Assembly: GCA_030144725.1 (NCBI GenBank)
Contig: JASKMD010000018.1
Span: 2,826,114-2,890,113, forward strand
Length of the DNA: 64,000 nt
DNA from: Haematococcus lacustris
Lineage: Eukaryota; Chlorophyta; Chlorophyceae; Chlamydomonadales; Haematococcaceae
Direction: 5' to 3'
Both the position numbers and the translations under genes were made by a program. Positions within the stretch are counted from its first letter, which is position 1, and each line of letters begins with the position of its first letter. Below the pieces are notes generated by a model. The model searched no databases and had not been told where the DNA came from. It was given only the letters and a program-made list of their open reading frames with translations. This document shows, one piece after another, positions 52,985-64,000 of this stretch.

Positions 52985-53338
52985 CAGCCAGATACCATTC
53001 ACCCATCCAGAATAATCATGCATTCAGTAGGCCGTGCACAGCAAAGCATCAAAGTCAGTGATTTAAATTCGAGCCGTTGCGAGGCATGCAGTCATCGCTC
53101 GACCGCCCGCGCCGCTTAGGCTGCTCTACATGAGCATGCGCGTCGGAAGCAGCAGTCGGATCGGAAATCGATCACGGGAATGTGGCACCGGGCCCACCTT
53201 TCCCCAATACCTAGAGGGCAATGTCACAGCTCGACCATTTGGACTTACAGCATGCTGCTTACTGGGTTCAGCTTCTCTAAGACAGTGTTACAAACGCTCA
53301 TACTCAGATAAGCCAGAAACTCACTTTGGTCTGTGACT
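52985..53338 (+). repeat. ~355-bp inverted repeat, left copy
   Basis: Matches 62618-62985 in inverted orientation, about 80% by eye (GTAGGCCGTGCACA, GGCTGCTCTACATGAGCATG, GAGGGCAATGTCACAGCTCG, ACTCACTTTGGTCTGTGACT). It starts directly after the LINE tail. Confidence 0.85.
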
Positions 53339-54231
53339 CAGGCTCAGGCGTTCCCAACATGGGGTTGGTAATCTTCATGCAACTGCAGCCCATCTACTCC
53401 ATCATTTGATGTAACGTTTGCTGCGTCTGCCGCAATGTGATAACGCGCTTTTAGTGTAAGACTGGAATTGCCATCGGAGTCATTCGATGCGGGCAGGCAC
53501 ATGTAACCCCGGATGTGTCCCAAATACAGACCGTGGTTAGCTACACTGGTAAGCCACGCCCTTGGCTATCCGTTAGCGATGCACGACATGTCGGTGGCGC
53601 ACACCACCGAAGTCCGGCAAACATGGCTGCGCGAGGTTCCTGATGGTGCAGGCCGCTTGGCGAGGATGTGAAGAAACCCGAATTCGTGTGCGGCAGCGCT
53701 GTATCGCTGTAATGGTGGGCGGCACAGTAGGGACTAGTCACCCCCTCCAGCTATGATCCGCTTTATGTTTTCAACCATTGAACAACAGCCTGACCTCACA
53801 CGAATCTTTTGTAGCAAACTCATTAACGCGTCCATGGCACTATGCAATTCAGTCATTGGGTTTGTGTGTGAAAAGATTGACCCCTTACAAGGTACACATG
53901 CTGATGGCTACAGGTGCATGAGGAGCCGACTGAGCTTGGCTGACCACTCCGCCACATGGCCACCACCAACACACCTTCCAACCACCATCTCCCAACCTCG
54001 TCTACCCCGCCCAGCTCCCAGTAGCCCCTCCTCCCAGCCTGCCATCAGCCTCCTCCCCCCTAACTCTCCTTCTCCTCGCCTCCTACCTCTCCCCAACCTC
54101 TCCTTCACCCATCTCCCCCCTACCTCTCCTTCACCCATCTCCATATCCATCACCCCCCATCACCCTGACCACCGAGCCAAGCCCGTAGCCCCGCTCAGCC
54201 ACTCACCCACCCACCTCTCAATCCCCTAACC
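53339..54231. other. 5' region of coiled-coil element copy B
   Basis: Contains the CCCAACATGGGGTTGGTAAT repeat at 53352 (also at 37402 and 61878), about 880 bp before the ORF start, the same spacing as in copy A. C-rich CCTCTCC repeats lie at 54040-54160. No other gene. Confidence 0.55.
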
Positions 54232-54420
54232 ATGAAGAGAACCAAGAAGAGATTAAGCAAGGCCAAGAGTGCTCAGCTCTATGCACTCAACAAGTCGCGA
54301 AAGGCTGGCTATCTGCATTGCCCTAACAACATCAAGGCTGCAGCTTGTAGGCACAAGCGACAAACCGTGATCTGCAGGCTGAGGTGCAGCTACCAATCAC
54401 TCCCCACTCACACAAATTAG
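54232..54420 (+). pseudogene. Coiled-coil element ORF, copy B, N-terminal piece
   Basis: MKRTKKRLSKAKSAQLYALN, then KAGYLHCPNNIKAAACR, matching copy A (MGRSLRRAQLQTLVN, AGYLHSPNGLKATARRA). After CRHKRQ the matching frame shifts (DLQAEVQ can be read in the next frame, matching DIAQEVQ of copy A), and the coding sequence then runs into the 22-bp satellite. The remaining C-terminal part is 6.8 kb away at 61268. Confidence 0.75.
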
Positions 54421-56640
54421 CAGCGTCAACTGCGCAGTTGCCATTGTCAACTGCTCAGTTGCCACCTGCCACCTGCTCAGTTGCCACCTGCCACCTGCTC
54501 AGTTGCCACCTGCCACCTGCTCAGTTGCTACCTGCCACCTGCTCAGTTGCCACCTGCCACCTGCTCAGTTGCTACCTGCCACCTGCTCAGTTGCCATGTG
54601 GCAACTGCTCAGTTGCCACCTGCCACCTGCTCAGTTGCCACCTGCCACCTGCTCAGTTGCCACCTGCCACCTGCTCAGTTGCCACCTGCCACCTGCTCAG
54701 TTGCCATGTGGCAACTGCTCAGTTGCCACCTGCCACCTGCTCAGTTGCCACCTGCCACCTGCTCAGTTGCCATGTGGCAACTGCTCAGTTGCCACCTGCC
54801 ACCTGCTCAGTTGCCACCTGCCACCTGCTCAGTTGCCACCTGCCACCTGCTCAGTTGCCACCTGCCACCTGCTCAGTTGCCATGTGGCACCTGCTCAGTT
54901 GCCACCTGCCACCTGCTCAGTTGCTACCTGCCACATGCTCAGTTGCCACCTGCCACCTGCTCAGTTGCTACCTGCCACCTGCTCAGTTGCCATGTGGCAA
55001 CTGCTCAGTTGCCATGTGGCAACTGCTCAGTTGCCACCTGCCACCTGCTCAGTTGCCACCTGCCACCTGCTCAGTTGCCACCTGCCACCTGCTCAGTTGC
55101 TACCTGCCACCTGCTCAGTTGCCATGTGGCAACTGCTCAGTTGCCACCTGCCACCTGCTCAGTTGCCACCTGCCACCTGCTCAGTTGCCATGTGGCAACT
55201 GCTCAGTTGCCACCTGCCACCTGCTCAGTTGCTACCTGCCACCTGCTCAGTTGCCATGTGGCAACTGCTCAGTTGCCACCTGCCACCTGCTCAGTTGCCA
55301 CCTGCCACCTGCTCAGTTGCCATGTGGCAACTGCTCACTTGCCACCTGCCACCTGCTCAGTTGCCACCTGCCACCTGCTCAGTTGCCATCTGCCACCCGC
55401 TCAGTTGCTACCTGCCACCTGCTCAGTTGCTACCTGCCACCTGCTCAGTTGCCATGTGGCAACTGCTCAGTTGCCACCTGCCACCTGCTCAGTTGCCACC
55501 TGCCACCTGCTCAGTTGCCACCTGCCACCTGCTCAGTTGCCACCTGCCACCTGCTCAGTTGCTACCTGCCACCTGCTCAGTTGCCATGTGGCAACTGCTC
55601 AGTTGCCACCTGCCACCTGCTCAGTTGCCACCTGCCACCTGCTCAGTTGCCATGTAGCAACTGCTCAGTTGCCACCTGCCACCTGCTCAGTTGCTACCTG
55701 CCACCTGCTCAGTTGCCATGTGGCAACTGCTCAGTTGCCACCTGCCACCTGCTCAGTTGCCACCTGCCACCTGCTCAGTTGCCATGTGGCAACTGCTCAG
55801 TTGCCACCTGCCACCTGCTCAGTTGCCACCTGCCACCTGCTCAGTTGCCACCTGCCACCTGCTCAGTTGCTACCTGCCACCTGCTCAGTTGCCATGTGGC
55901 AACTGCTCAGTTGCCACCTGCCACCTGCTCAGTTGCCACCTGCCACCTGCTCAGTTGCCATGTGGCAACTGCTCAGTTGCCACCTGCCACCTGCTCAGTT
56001 GCCACCTGCCACCTGCTCAGTTGCTACCTGCCACCTGCTCAGTTGCCATGTGGCAACTGCTCAGTTGCCACCTGCCACCTGCTCAGTTGCCACCTGCCAC
56101 CTGCTCAGTTGCCATCTGCCACCTGCTCAGTTGCTACCTGCCACCTGCTCAGTTGCTACCTGCCACCTGCTCAGTTGCCACCTGCCACCTGCTCAGTTGC
56201 CATGTGGCACCTGCTCAGTTGCCATGTGGCACCTGCTCAGTTGCCACCTGCCACCTGCTCAGTTGCTACCTGCCACATGCTCAGTTGCCACCTGCCACCT
56301 GCTCAGTTGCTACCTGCCACCTTCTCAGTTGCCATGTGGCAACTGCTCAGTTGCCACCTGCCACCTGCTCAGTTGCCACCTGCTCAGTTGCCACCTGCCA
56401 CCTGCTCAGTTGCCACCTGCCACCTGCTCAGTTGCCACCTGCCACCTGCTCAGTTGCCATGTGGCAACTGCGCAGTTATCATGTGGCAACTGCGCAGTTA
56501 TCATGTGGCAACTGCGCAGTTATCATGTGGCAACTGCGCAGTTTCCATGTGGCAACTGAGCAGTTTCCATGTGGCAACTGCACAGTTTCCATGTGGCAAC
56601 TGCACAGTTTCCATGTGGCAGCTGCGCAGTTTCCATGTTT
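54421..56640. repeat. 2.2-kb satellite of 22-bp units, type GCTCAGTTGCC
   Basis: About 100 units of two sorts: CTCAGTTGCCACCTGCCACC and CTCAGTTGCCATGTGGCAAC (each 22 bp in all). At the right end (56460-56640) units change to GCAACTGCGCAGTT with TATCATGTG or TCCATGTG. The core GCAACTGnGCAGTTGC is a palindrome. The 22-bp unit has no stop on the plus strand, so frames of 811, 692 and 384 codons exist, made of repeats such as LLSCHLPPAQLPPATCSVAT; these are artefacts. Confidence 0.95.
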
Positions 56641-59335
56641 CCATGTTTCCATGTTTCCTGCCGCTGGGAGACAGGCAGAGAGGGGGGGTTATTGATAAAG
56701 AGGAGGCGGGAAGGAAAGGTAGAACCATTAGACCTGCGGCAAGCAAGGGGTGTGGTGACACTTTAGTCGGGATAATTAGCTGCAACACACTAGCAGGGAG
56801 CTCGCTACTCACCGGCTAGGAACTGGCAAGGTACTCACCGTGATGGGGCAGCAGGCAGGGGAGGGGTTGGGCAATATCTGCGGCAAGGGTGGGACAATGA
56901 AGGAGGGGCAATGAAGGGGTGTCAATGAAGGAGGGCTAAATAATGAGACAATGGAGCAGATAATGGAGTGGGACAACGCCAATGATGAGCATGGGGTAGC
57001 TGCGTGGCGCTGTGTGCACGCGGCTTGCACGCACGCGACTACACCTCGCAAGATTGCCAGGTTGCGTTGCAGGATGGCGGAGTATTGTTGTGGCTAGGTT
57101 GCTTGGCTTCGTGGCTAGGTTGCGAGGCAGCTACGGGGCTGCCGGCTAGGAGCTTTAGGCCAGATTGCAGGGTTGCATTGTTGCGAAGCAGGCTGGCGGA
57201 GTCTTGCTGAGTGGCGAGTTGGTGTGTGGCTGGGTTGCGAGGCAGCAACGGGGTTACCTGGCTCGGAGCTTCAGGCTAGATTGCGGCTGCGTTGTTGGCC
57301 GGCTGAGAGGCTAGCTGCGAGGCTGGCTGCGAGGCTGGCTGGGACGCTGGTACCTAGCACACCTTTCTTTGCGCGTTTCAAAACGGCATCATGGAGTTAT
57401 GAATAACTTTCCTCAGCCCAGAATCGCGGCAAGCCTGCAACACAGCTAGCTCGCTGCAGTCTTGCCTGGGGCCACGGCCCATAGACCACACAGCCTCGAC
57501 TAGCCATCGAGCGCCCCGCGAGGCATCCCCGCAGCTGCCCAGCCTTGCATCTATCTCTAGGCACCACGCAAAGCATCCTTTCAGGATGATCTGGACTTGC
57601 AACTAGACATGATCTGGACTTGCAACCACACAGATATGTCTCAGCCAACCTCGCAGCCACACAGATAGCTTCATAGCCAGCGCAGCCCCGCAACGCTACG
57701 CAGCCACCCTCGCCGCCAGCGTCACCAATGCAACTTTCTCTGCATGTGCAGGTGCGGCAGTGCAATGATGACGACCACCACCTCGTTACCTTCCCCTGCA
57801 GGTGGGTTGTGTTGCCTTGTACTAACAAGGTGGTTGCATAGGCATAGAGCAGCAAGATGTAAGGACACAGCAAGGAGCAAGGAGGAGGAGGATGAAGAGC
57901 AAGGACATAGCAAGGGTCAAATGGTGAGTGGATCGCCCCCTGCCAATAAGTGCCCTGAGTGCAGCTCTATTGATAGCATGGTTCTTCTGCAGGTCTGGTG
58001 ATCACACCAGGTCTGGTGGTCTACTTCTTCCCTCCCCTCTCAGGAGCAGCGGCTAGGAGGAGCAGCCAGGAGCGGCAGCCAGTGAACAAAGGCAAGAGTT
58101 GCCTCCCCTCCCCTATTGCCTCCCCACCCCTCCCCTCCCTTGTTGCCTCCCCTCCCCCTCCCCTCCCCTCCTGCCTCTCCGTGAGTAGCGAGGAGGCAGC
58201 TAGCCCAAGGTGTGAGCAGGTAGGAGACCAGCTCTGGAAGTTAGTACGAGCACGGTAAGAGCAAGGCAAGAGCCACCAAGAAGTGATCATGGAACAGGAT
58301 GGAGTGAGCGGTGAGTGCTGACCCCCTGGCTGATTAGTGGCCCTGATTGCCTAGTCTCACCTCTGCTTTGCCGTGTGTTTGCTGCAGCCAGGAGGCGCAG
58401 CCAGGAGGCGCAGCCAGGAGGCGCAGCCAGAAGGCGCAGCCAGGAGGCGCAGCTAGGAGGCGCAACAAAGGGGAGCAGCCAGGAGCAGCCAAGGGGAACA
58501 CCCCACCCCACCCCACCCCACCCCACCCCATGCCCCTCGCCACTCACCACCCCTACCATGCCTTGCAATCTGGAGCAAGCCCCACCACCCTTCCCCCCAC
58601 CACCACAACCACCACCTCCCAAGCCAATACTAGCAGCCAGAGCAGCAGAAGAGAGGCAGCTAGGAGGCATGTGGTGCAAGGCGTAAGTTGTCAGGAGCTA
58701 GCTGCCATGTGGCAGGTGGTGCAGAGCCAATACAAGGAGCCAGCAAGGCGCATTGCGCAGCACGGAGCACCAAGGCGTAAGCGGTGAGTGGTTTGCCCTT
58801 GCCTTACAGTGTCCACTATTATCCAGCCTAACCAATAGCGCACCCTTTCATTCATGCGGCATGGCAGCCACCACCTCACCCCACCACTGCTCTCCTCCCC
58901 ACCCCCTAGCCTCCCCATTGCAACCATCGCTCCCTCCCACCATCCTCCTACCACACCACACGGGAGCGGTGGCAAGGAGCAGCAGCCCTCCCAGCCAGGC
59001 AGCAAGTGCGGAAGGCGAGAGGCGAGTAATGAGCAGCATGCGGGCAGCAGGTCTGTCCACTCTGCTGCCGGCACCACTCAGTAGCGTGCTCCTGCTGCTT
59101 GCTACTGTTGCTGCTAATGTGCTTGCTGATGCAAACCAAGCTCTTGCCTGCTTTCAGTGAGAGCTTGAAACGTGTACCATGGCGTAGCCACATTGCTAGG
59201 TGATTGCCACTCCACCTCAGTTACCCCTCCCCACACCACGCCGCCGCTGCCCCTGCTGCTGCTGCTGCTGCCAGTGCTGCTACAGACATAGGTGATGCTG
59301 CCCCCCTGCTGCTGCCGCCCACCAGCAGAGCAGGT
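56641..59335. other. Unassigned DNA inside the split element
   Basis: Holds a ~121-bp tandem duplication (GGTTGCGAGGCAGC at about 57118 and 57238), a 13-bp repeat GGAGGCGCAGCCA (58385-58470), CTCCCC runs (58110-58170), and a CCCCA run (58500-58530). No convincing coding sequence on either strand. The segment has the mixed low-complexity character of satellite-rich intergenic DNA. Confidence 0.5.
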
Positions 59336-59877
59336 GCCATGTGGCAACTGAGCAGTTGATACTTGGCAGCAGAGCAGGTGACAGGTGGCAACTTAGCAGT
59401 TGCCAATTGGCAGCAGAGCAGGTGACAGGTGGCAACTGCGCAGTTGCCACTTGGCAGCAGAGCAGGTGACAGGTGGCAACTGCACTGCTGCCATGTGGCA
59501 ACAGAGCAGGTGCCATGTGGCAACTGAGCAGTTGCCACTTGGCAGCAGAGCAGGTGACAGGTGGCAACTGCACTGCTGCCATGTGGCAACAGAGCAGGTG
59601 CCATGTGGCAACTGAGCAGTTGCCACTTGGCAGCAGAGCAGGTGACAGGTAACAACTGCGCAGTTGCCATGTGGCAGCAGAGCAGGTGACAGGTAGCAAC
59701 TGCGCAGTTGCCATGTGGCAGCAGAGCAGGGGACAGATGGCAACTGCTCAGTTGCCACATGGCAACTGAGCAGTTGCCACATGGCAACAGTGCCGTTGCC
59801 ACATGGCAACTGAGCAGTTGTCACATGGCAACTGAGCAGTTGCCACATGGCAACTGAGCAGTTGCCACATGGCAAGC
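59336..59877. repeat. Second palindrome-based satellite block
   Basis: Units GCAGAGCAGGTGACAGGTGG / GCAACTGnGCAGTTGCCA of about 40 bp, then 22-bp GCAACTGAGCAGTTGCCACA units (59740-59870). Same core as 54421-56640. Confidence 0.9.
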
Positions 59878-60697
59878 AGAAGGGTGCTGGGGAAGGGGTG
59901 GGGGGGGGGGCTCCACAGGCTAAGCGCCACAAGGACAGTAGTAAGGGGTTGAGTATGGCGCCAGCAGATCAATAGCCATTGCACACCATCACGCCTTGCA
60001 CCGCAAGGTACACATAGGCCAATGCAGGTGTGCGTCATGCTGTTGTTGCTGCTCAAGTTGCCTTGTGTGGTGATGTTGGTGTGGTGGTGGTAGGCCAGCT
60101 GGTCATGATGTCGTTGCCTCTCATGATGTTGTTGTTGTTCATGTCTTTGATGCTGGTAAATGAGCCTGATGACGAGTCCACACAGTGTAAGAGCCCAACC
60201 TACAGTAATAGTAAGTATCCCGTCTTCTGGTTATGATTATATTTATAAAGATGGGCCATTGAGATGAGCCATAGACACAGGCAACATGAGTTAAGGTTTA
60301 CACGGTCTTAATCAAGGGTAAACATAGGCTTGAGGCATCAACCTAGCCATGCATCAACACAGCAATTTGAAACAAACGTAGGTTGACCATCAACATCAAC
60401 ATCCTGTCACAACGACCCACACAACAAACGATAGAGAAATGAAGGGAACAGAGCAACAGCGTTGCCCCAGAGCATGGTACACAAGCGCAGAAAGACAATG
60501 ACGTTGCAAGGACACAATCGCAGAAGAAAGAAAGAAGAAAAGAAGAAAGAGAGCCAAAAAGTGTTCAACTCGGGTGTCGATCCCCCGTCCCCTCGCAAAA
60601 TGCTGTACAACATGTGTACAGAACCACACCTACTGTATGGTGATAAGTAACCGTCCATATATTGTTAGTATGCATATTTAAAAATAAAATATCGCGC
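59878..60697. other. Spacer between satellites, no gene
   Basis: Unique-looking DNA with a GTTGTTG-rich stretch at 60045-60150. Nothing coding is supported. Confidence 0.45.
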
Positions 60698-61268
60698 CAC
60701 TGGCAACTGCGCAGTTGCCATTGTCAGCTGCGCAGCTGCCATTGTCAGCTGCGCAGTTGCCATGGTCAGCTGCGCAGTTGCCATGTGCAGCTGCGCAGTT
60801 TCCATGGGCAACTGCGCAGTTGCCATTGTCAGCTGCGCAGCTGCCATTGTCAGCTGCGCAGTTGCCATGGTCAGCTGCGCAGTTGCCATGTGCAGCTGCG
60901 CAGTTTCCATGGGCAACTGCGCAGTTGCCATTGTCAGCTGCGCAGTTGCCATGGGCAGCTGCGCAGTTGCCATGGTCAGCTGCGCAATTGCCATTGCCAG
61001 TTGCGCAGTTGCCATTGACAGCTGCGCAGTTGCCATTGTCAGCTGCGCAATTGCCATTGACAGCTGCGCAGTTAACAAGGGCAGCTGCGCAGTTGCCATT
61101 GCCAGCTGCGCAGTTGCCATTGCCAGCTGCGCAGTTGCCAGTGTCAGCTGCGCAGTTTCCATGGGAAACTGCGCAGTAGCCATGTGAAACTGCGCAGTTG
61201 CCCATGGGAAACTGCGCAGTTGCCCATGGAAACTGCGCAGTTGCCCATGGAAACTGCGCAGTTGACAC
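60698..61268. repeat. Third palindrome-based satellite block
   Basis: About 26 units of 21-22 bp: GCTGCGCAGTTGCCATTGTC and variants (CATGG, CCATTGCC, TTTCCATGGGAAAC). Core CTGCGCAG is a perfect 8-bp palindrome, extending to GCAACTGCGCAGTTGC in several units. It directly abuts the coding piece at 61268. Confidence 0.93.
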
Positions 61269-61875
61269 TGCTAATTCCTGTGAGTGCCTACGGGCTGCTC
61301 GACGCAGCCTGCAAGGGCAAGTGCATATCTACCGGCACAAACGTCACCCCCACCACTCCCCATTCACCTTCAAGCAGAGGCAGCAGCTGCTGGTTTTAGA
61401 GCAGCACCCCGTCTCAGTGGAGGTGTTGAGGCGGGGTGCAGAGGCTGGCTACGGAAGGCTGGATGGCCATGGCCGGCCCATGGGCAGCATGCCAGAGCAG
61501 CTCAGCCCAGCCGGCCTCGCACCCTCACCAACAGACATCTTCATTCCAACTCAAGAGGCGCATGTGGGGAGGCCAGCAGCCAGGACTGCACCCTATAATG
61601 CTCACCACTGCTTGAGCACCGAGAAGTGGCGATTGATGTGGTGTATCATGCTAGCTCGTCTGGGGACCGAGGACACATTGCCCCTTCTAGCAGGTCTGCA
61701 TAGCCAGCTGCAACACTTGGTGCCAGCAGATAAGCGCGAGCAGCAGAAGCAGCAACTTGCGACCTATTTGCAGGAGCACTGTGGTGCTATGTGGACTTAC
61801 TACCAGCATCATGTGCAGGCTCAAATGGCCTTGCCCCACCTCTTCGCCTCTCGGCAGCTCAGACCAAGCTCAGGC
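61268..61875 (+). pseudogene. Coiled-coil element ORF, copy B, C-terminal piece
   Basis: CECLRAARRSLQGQVHIYRH, FTFKQRQQLLVLEQHPVSVE, VLRRGAEAGYGRLDGHGRPM, HSQLQHLVPADKREQQKQQL, ATYLQEHCGAMWTYYQHHVQ, MALPHLF, collinear with copy A from its CNLAVTIARR block to its MQNALPGLFAAL. Thus the satellites and spacers of 54421-61268 replace roughly 70 codons of the middle coiled-coil. No stop lies inside this piece. Confidence 0.75.
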
Positions 61876-62617
61876 CCTCCCAACATGGGGTTGGTAATAT
61901 GCATGCAAGTACTCTCTCAATACTGCATCTTTTTCGATAGCGTTTGTCACATTGGTAGCTGCAAAGCAATGCGCGTCATCTGACCATCAGCGCAAGCCAT
62001 TGGAGTCTTTGCTCGCGTACTGCCACATGTGCCCGCGAACAAATCACAGCGGCGAGACGAGTCTCCTTGGCACGGTGAGCCACATCGCTGTGACCCCATC
62101 TACCTAGCGCAGTGAGCGGGTTGTGCACACATGGAATGTCCGGCAAACACCCATCGCGATGCCTGCCGGGCGTGCAGGGCACCTAGACGGGGTGTTTGGA
62201 ACATATAAATGTACTCGCTTCCGCCAAATTCACCATTTGGGTCGGCGCACACTAAGGTATCACCGGGTTACACCCCCCCTCCTCCACTGTGTCCTCCACT
62301 GTGTTACACCCGCTGCACCAACAAGAAAATGGCTACATTTTATTTGTTCTTGACCCATTGGCGCATTTATTAGAACAAACCGCACGTTAAACAGCCCAGG
62401 CCTCTATCAGTTTGACAGCTTTGAAGTTACATCATGTTCTCCAAGCAGAATCAGGGCTACGGGGCTGTGGGGTGGCAGTTGAGCTATGAAACTTTGCACG
62501 CAGATGGATGGCATGTAGGGGAGTGTAACTCTCAGAGGAGCCGAGTCCTGATTCGGTCAAGGTGTGGAGTGTGTGTCTGACTGCATGGCCCCGGTCCTGA
62601 GATCGGCCAAGGGAGTT
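61876..62617. repeat. Repeat CCCAACATGGGG plus spacer
   Basis: 61878-61955 is the third copy of the CCCAACATGGGGTTGGTAAT repeat, same orientation as the others but here after, not before, the ORF. The rest is unassigned. Confidence 0.6.
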
Positions 62618-62985
62618 GGGGGTCACCGACCAAAGTGAGCTTTTGGCTTGTCTGAGTATGAGTGTTTGTAGCAATGTCTGAGAGGAGCTCAACCTAGTAA
62701 GTAGCATGTTGTAAGTCAAAATGGTCGAGCTGTGGCATTGCCCTCCAGGTATGGGGAAGAGGTGGGCTCAGTGCCACATTCCCGCAACCGCTTTCCGATC
62801 CGACTCCTGCCGCCGACGCGCATGCTCATGTTGAGCAGCCTAAGCGACGCGGGCGGTCGCAGCGATGGCTGCATGCTCCGCTACGTCTAGAATTTGAATC
62901 ACTAACTTTGACGCTTTGTTGTGCACGGCCTACTCAGTGTATATTTATTCTGAATGGGTGAAAGGTAGCTGGCTGGGTTGCCTAC
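62618..62985 (-). repeat. ~355-bp inverted repeat, right copy
   Basis: Reverse complement of 52985-53338. The two copies bound exactly the 10-kb stretch that holds the split coiled-coil ORF. Confidence 0.85.
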
Positions 62986-63400
62986 ATTGTGAATCATCTA
63001 GCATAACATTTGGCGCAGTGAGTGCAGAGTTACAGCCGTCCTACTACCAGGGGTCGGTTTCCTGTCATTTTTAAACAGTTGGGAGCGCCTAAACCAAGCT
63101 ACGCGCATGGAAGTGGCGATTGATGTGGTGTCATGCCGAGCTACGGCTGCCGCCGCCCGAGGATGGGCAGCAGCAACAGCAGCAACAGCCGTAACAACAG
63201 CGTCAATATGCATCTGACATTCGTGCCATCACTCATGATAAACAAGGACCGGTCGCGATTGGGCCGACCATAGCTTATTGGAAAGAGGAGTAGAAGGCCG
63301 TTCGAACGGTACAAGTCTTACGTGAATCCGTGCATCCGTTGCGACGTAGTTGGACCGCGAATTTCTTCGCTTCTCTATCTGTGCAGATGTCGGTTGTCCT
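62986..63400. repeat. Further element fragments
   Basis: 63046-63070 repeats ACCAGGGGTCGGTTTCCT (see 39759). 63108-63131 (GGAAGTGGCGATTGATGTGG) matches 61622-61645 inside the copy B coding piece, so a fragment of a further element copy is present, followed by CAGCAACAG repeats. Confidence 0.6.
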
Positions 63401-63755
63401 TAATCTGCACAGCTGCTGATAGTCGACATCTGCACAGATGCAGGCGATGTCGACATCTGTGCAGCTGCAGAAAGTCGACATCTGCACAGATGTCGTATAC
63501 CGCGACCAACATCTGTGCATCTGCTGACGACGACATCTGCACAGATGTCGACTATTACATTCAATGCTTGGCTGTGCAAATGTTGATAACGACATCTGTG
63601 CAGCTGCTGGTGACGATATCTGTGCAGCTGCTGGTGACGACATCTGCACAGATGTCGACTATTACATTCGAGCCTTGGCTGTGCAGATGTTGTCTATAGC
63701 ATCTGCACAGATGTCGACTTTTACATTCGCGGCTTGGCTGTGCAGATGTCGTGGC
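63401..63755. repeat. Minisatellite on the palindrome ACATCTGyrCAGATGT
   Basis: Irregular 20-65-bp units: GACATCTGCACAGATGTCGA, GACATCTGTGCAGCTGCTG and TACATTCGxGGCTTGGCTGT. Most halves form near-perfect inverted pairs. Confidence 0.85.
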
Positions 63756-63789
63756 TTCATTCGTGGCTTACTATTTCATCGACTCTTAC

Positions 63790-64000
63790 ATCCGCAAAAC
63801 ACATGTATTGACACCCAAACATCCCGCAACATCCCCGCAAAACACATGTATTGACCACCAAACACCCCGCAACACCTTGCTACACCCCCGCAAAACACAT
63901 GTATTGACACCCAAACACCCCGCAACACCTCGCTACACCCCCGCAAAACACATGTATTGACCACCAAACACCCCGCAACACCTCGCTACGGGACTTGCAA
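63790..64000. repeat. 43/52-bp minisatellite at the window edge
   Basis: Units begin CCGCAAAACACATGTATTGA, followed by CACCCAAACACCCCGCAACA, with or without a CCTCGCTACACC extension. At least four copies, running off the right end. Confidence 0.9.

Noticed and set aside
54384..56819. Very long plus-strand open frames (811, 692, 384 and 334 codons)
   Set aside because: All are translations of the 22-bp satellite in different frames; the unit has no stop codon and 22 is not a multiple of 3, so all frames stay open together.
54421..63755. CRISPR-like regularly spaced repeats
   Set aside because: Units are contiguous or separated by related sequence, not by unique spacers, and the DNA is eukaryotic; these are satellites.

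Overview
The window looks like a nuclear contig from a chlamydomonadalean (volvocalean) green alga. The evidence is small exons split by GT-AG introns of about 50-500 bp, GC-rich introns full of hexa- and tetranucleotide repeats, Ala/Gln-rich proteins, a chloroplast envelope-type protein, a PLATZ factor and a PB1-kinase of plant/algal type, and chlorophyte-type mobile elements. The species cannot be fixed from the sequence. A 500-base run of N lies at 46001-46500. All gene models were spliced by eye from GT-AG sites and reading-phase agreement, without transcripts.

Layout. 630-9358 (minus): a large gene of at least 14 exons coding for a 'HAW-motif' domain, two EF-hands and a long conserved C-terminal part. 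Its introns hold (CTGC)n and (CAGG)n arrays and two copies of a short dispersed element. 9715-10142 (plus): a 105-residue single-pass membrane protein of unknown function. 11856-14800 (minus) and 15204-16193 (plus): a divergent pair, a DUF3611 (TIC21/PIC1-type) chloroplast envelope protein and a RAB5IF/Rab5ip-type membrane protein. 17916-20544 (minus): a probably secreted HAD-fold phosphohydrolase-like protein. 21.1-25.5 kb is mobile-element debris: a Fanzor relic, a 202-bp fold-back, an LTR plus the integrase-chromodomain end of a Ty3/gypsy chromovirus, and a 5'-truncated LINE-like copy. 27080-30767 (minus): an 847-residue PLATZ protein. 31306-32434: a 1.13-kb transposon with ~220-bp inverted repeats carrying the C-terminal part of a Fanzor (eukaryotic TnpB-like) nuclease. 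33160-35373 (plus): an unrecognised gene. 36.5-40 kb: a MITE and a coiled-coil element ORF. 40425-45743 (plus): a PB1-domain Raf-like kinase, cut by the gap. 46502-48541 (plus): a probable transposon protein. 48.5-49.9 kb: a minisatellite. 49970-52891: a 973-codon element ORF with RNase H, a zinc knuckle and a PD-(D/E)XK nuclease but no visible reverse transcriptase. 53-64 kb: a second coiled-coil element copy split by about 7 kb containing palindrome-based satellite arrays, flanked by ~355-bp inverted repeats, then more minisatellites at the edge.

The host genes share no evident pathway. Two are organelle or endomembrane proteins (DUF3611, RAB5IF-like), one is a signalling kinase, one a zinc-binding regulator, and one a Ca-binding multi-domain protein. 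The right half (from about 46 kb) is almost wholly repeats and transposons.

Strongest candidates for something new: (1) the Fanzor-carrying long-TIR transposon and its second, intron-less relic; (2) the RNase H/PD-(D/E)XK ORF with a degenerate PCIF1/N6-adenine-methyltransferase-like segment, whose 3' tail is shared with short dispersed elements; (3) the coiled-coil ORF family of unknown class, one copy of which is interrupted by satellites built on a 16-bp palindrome.
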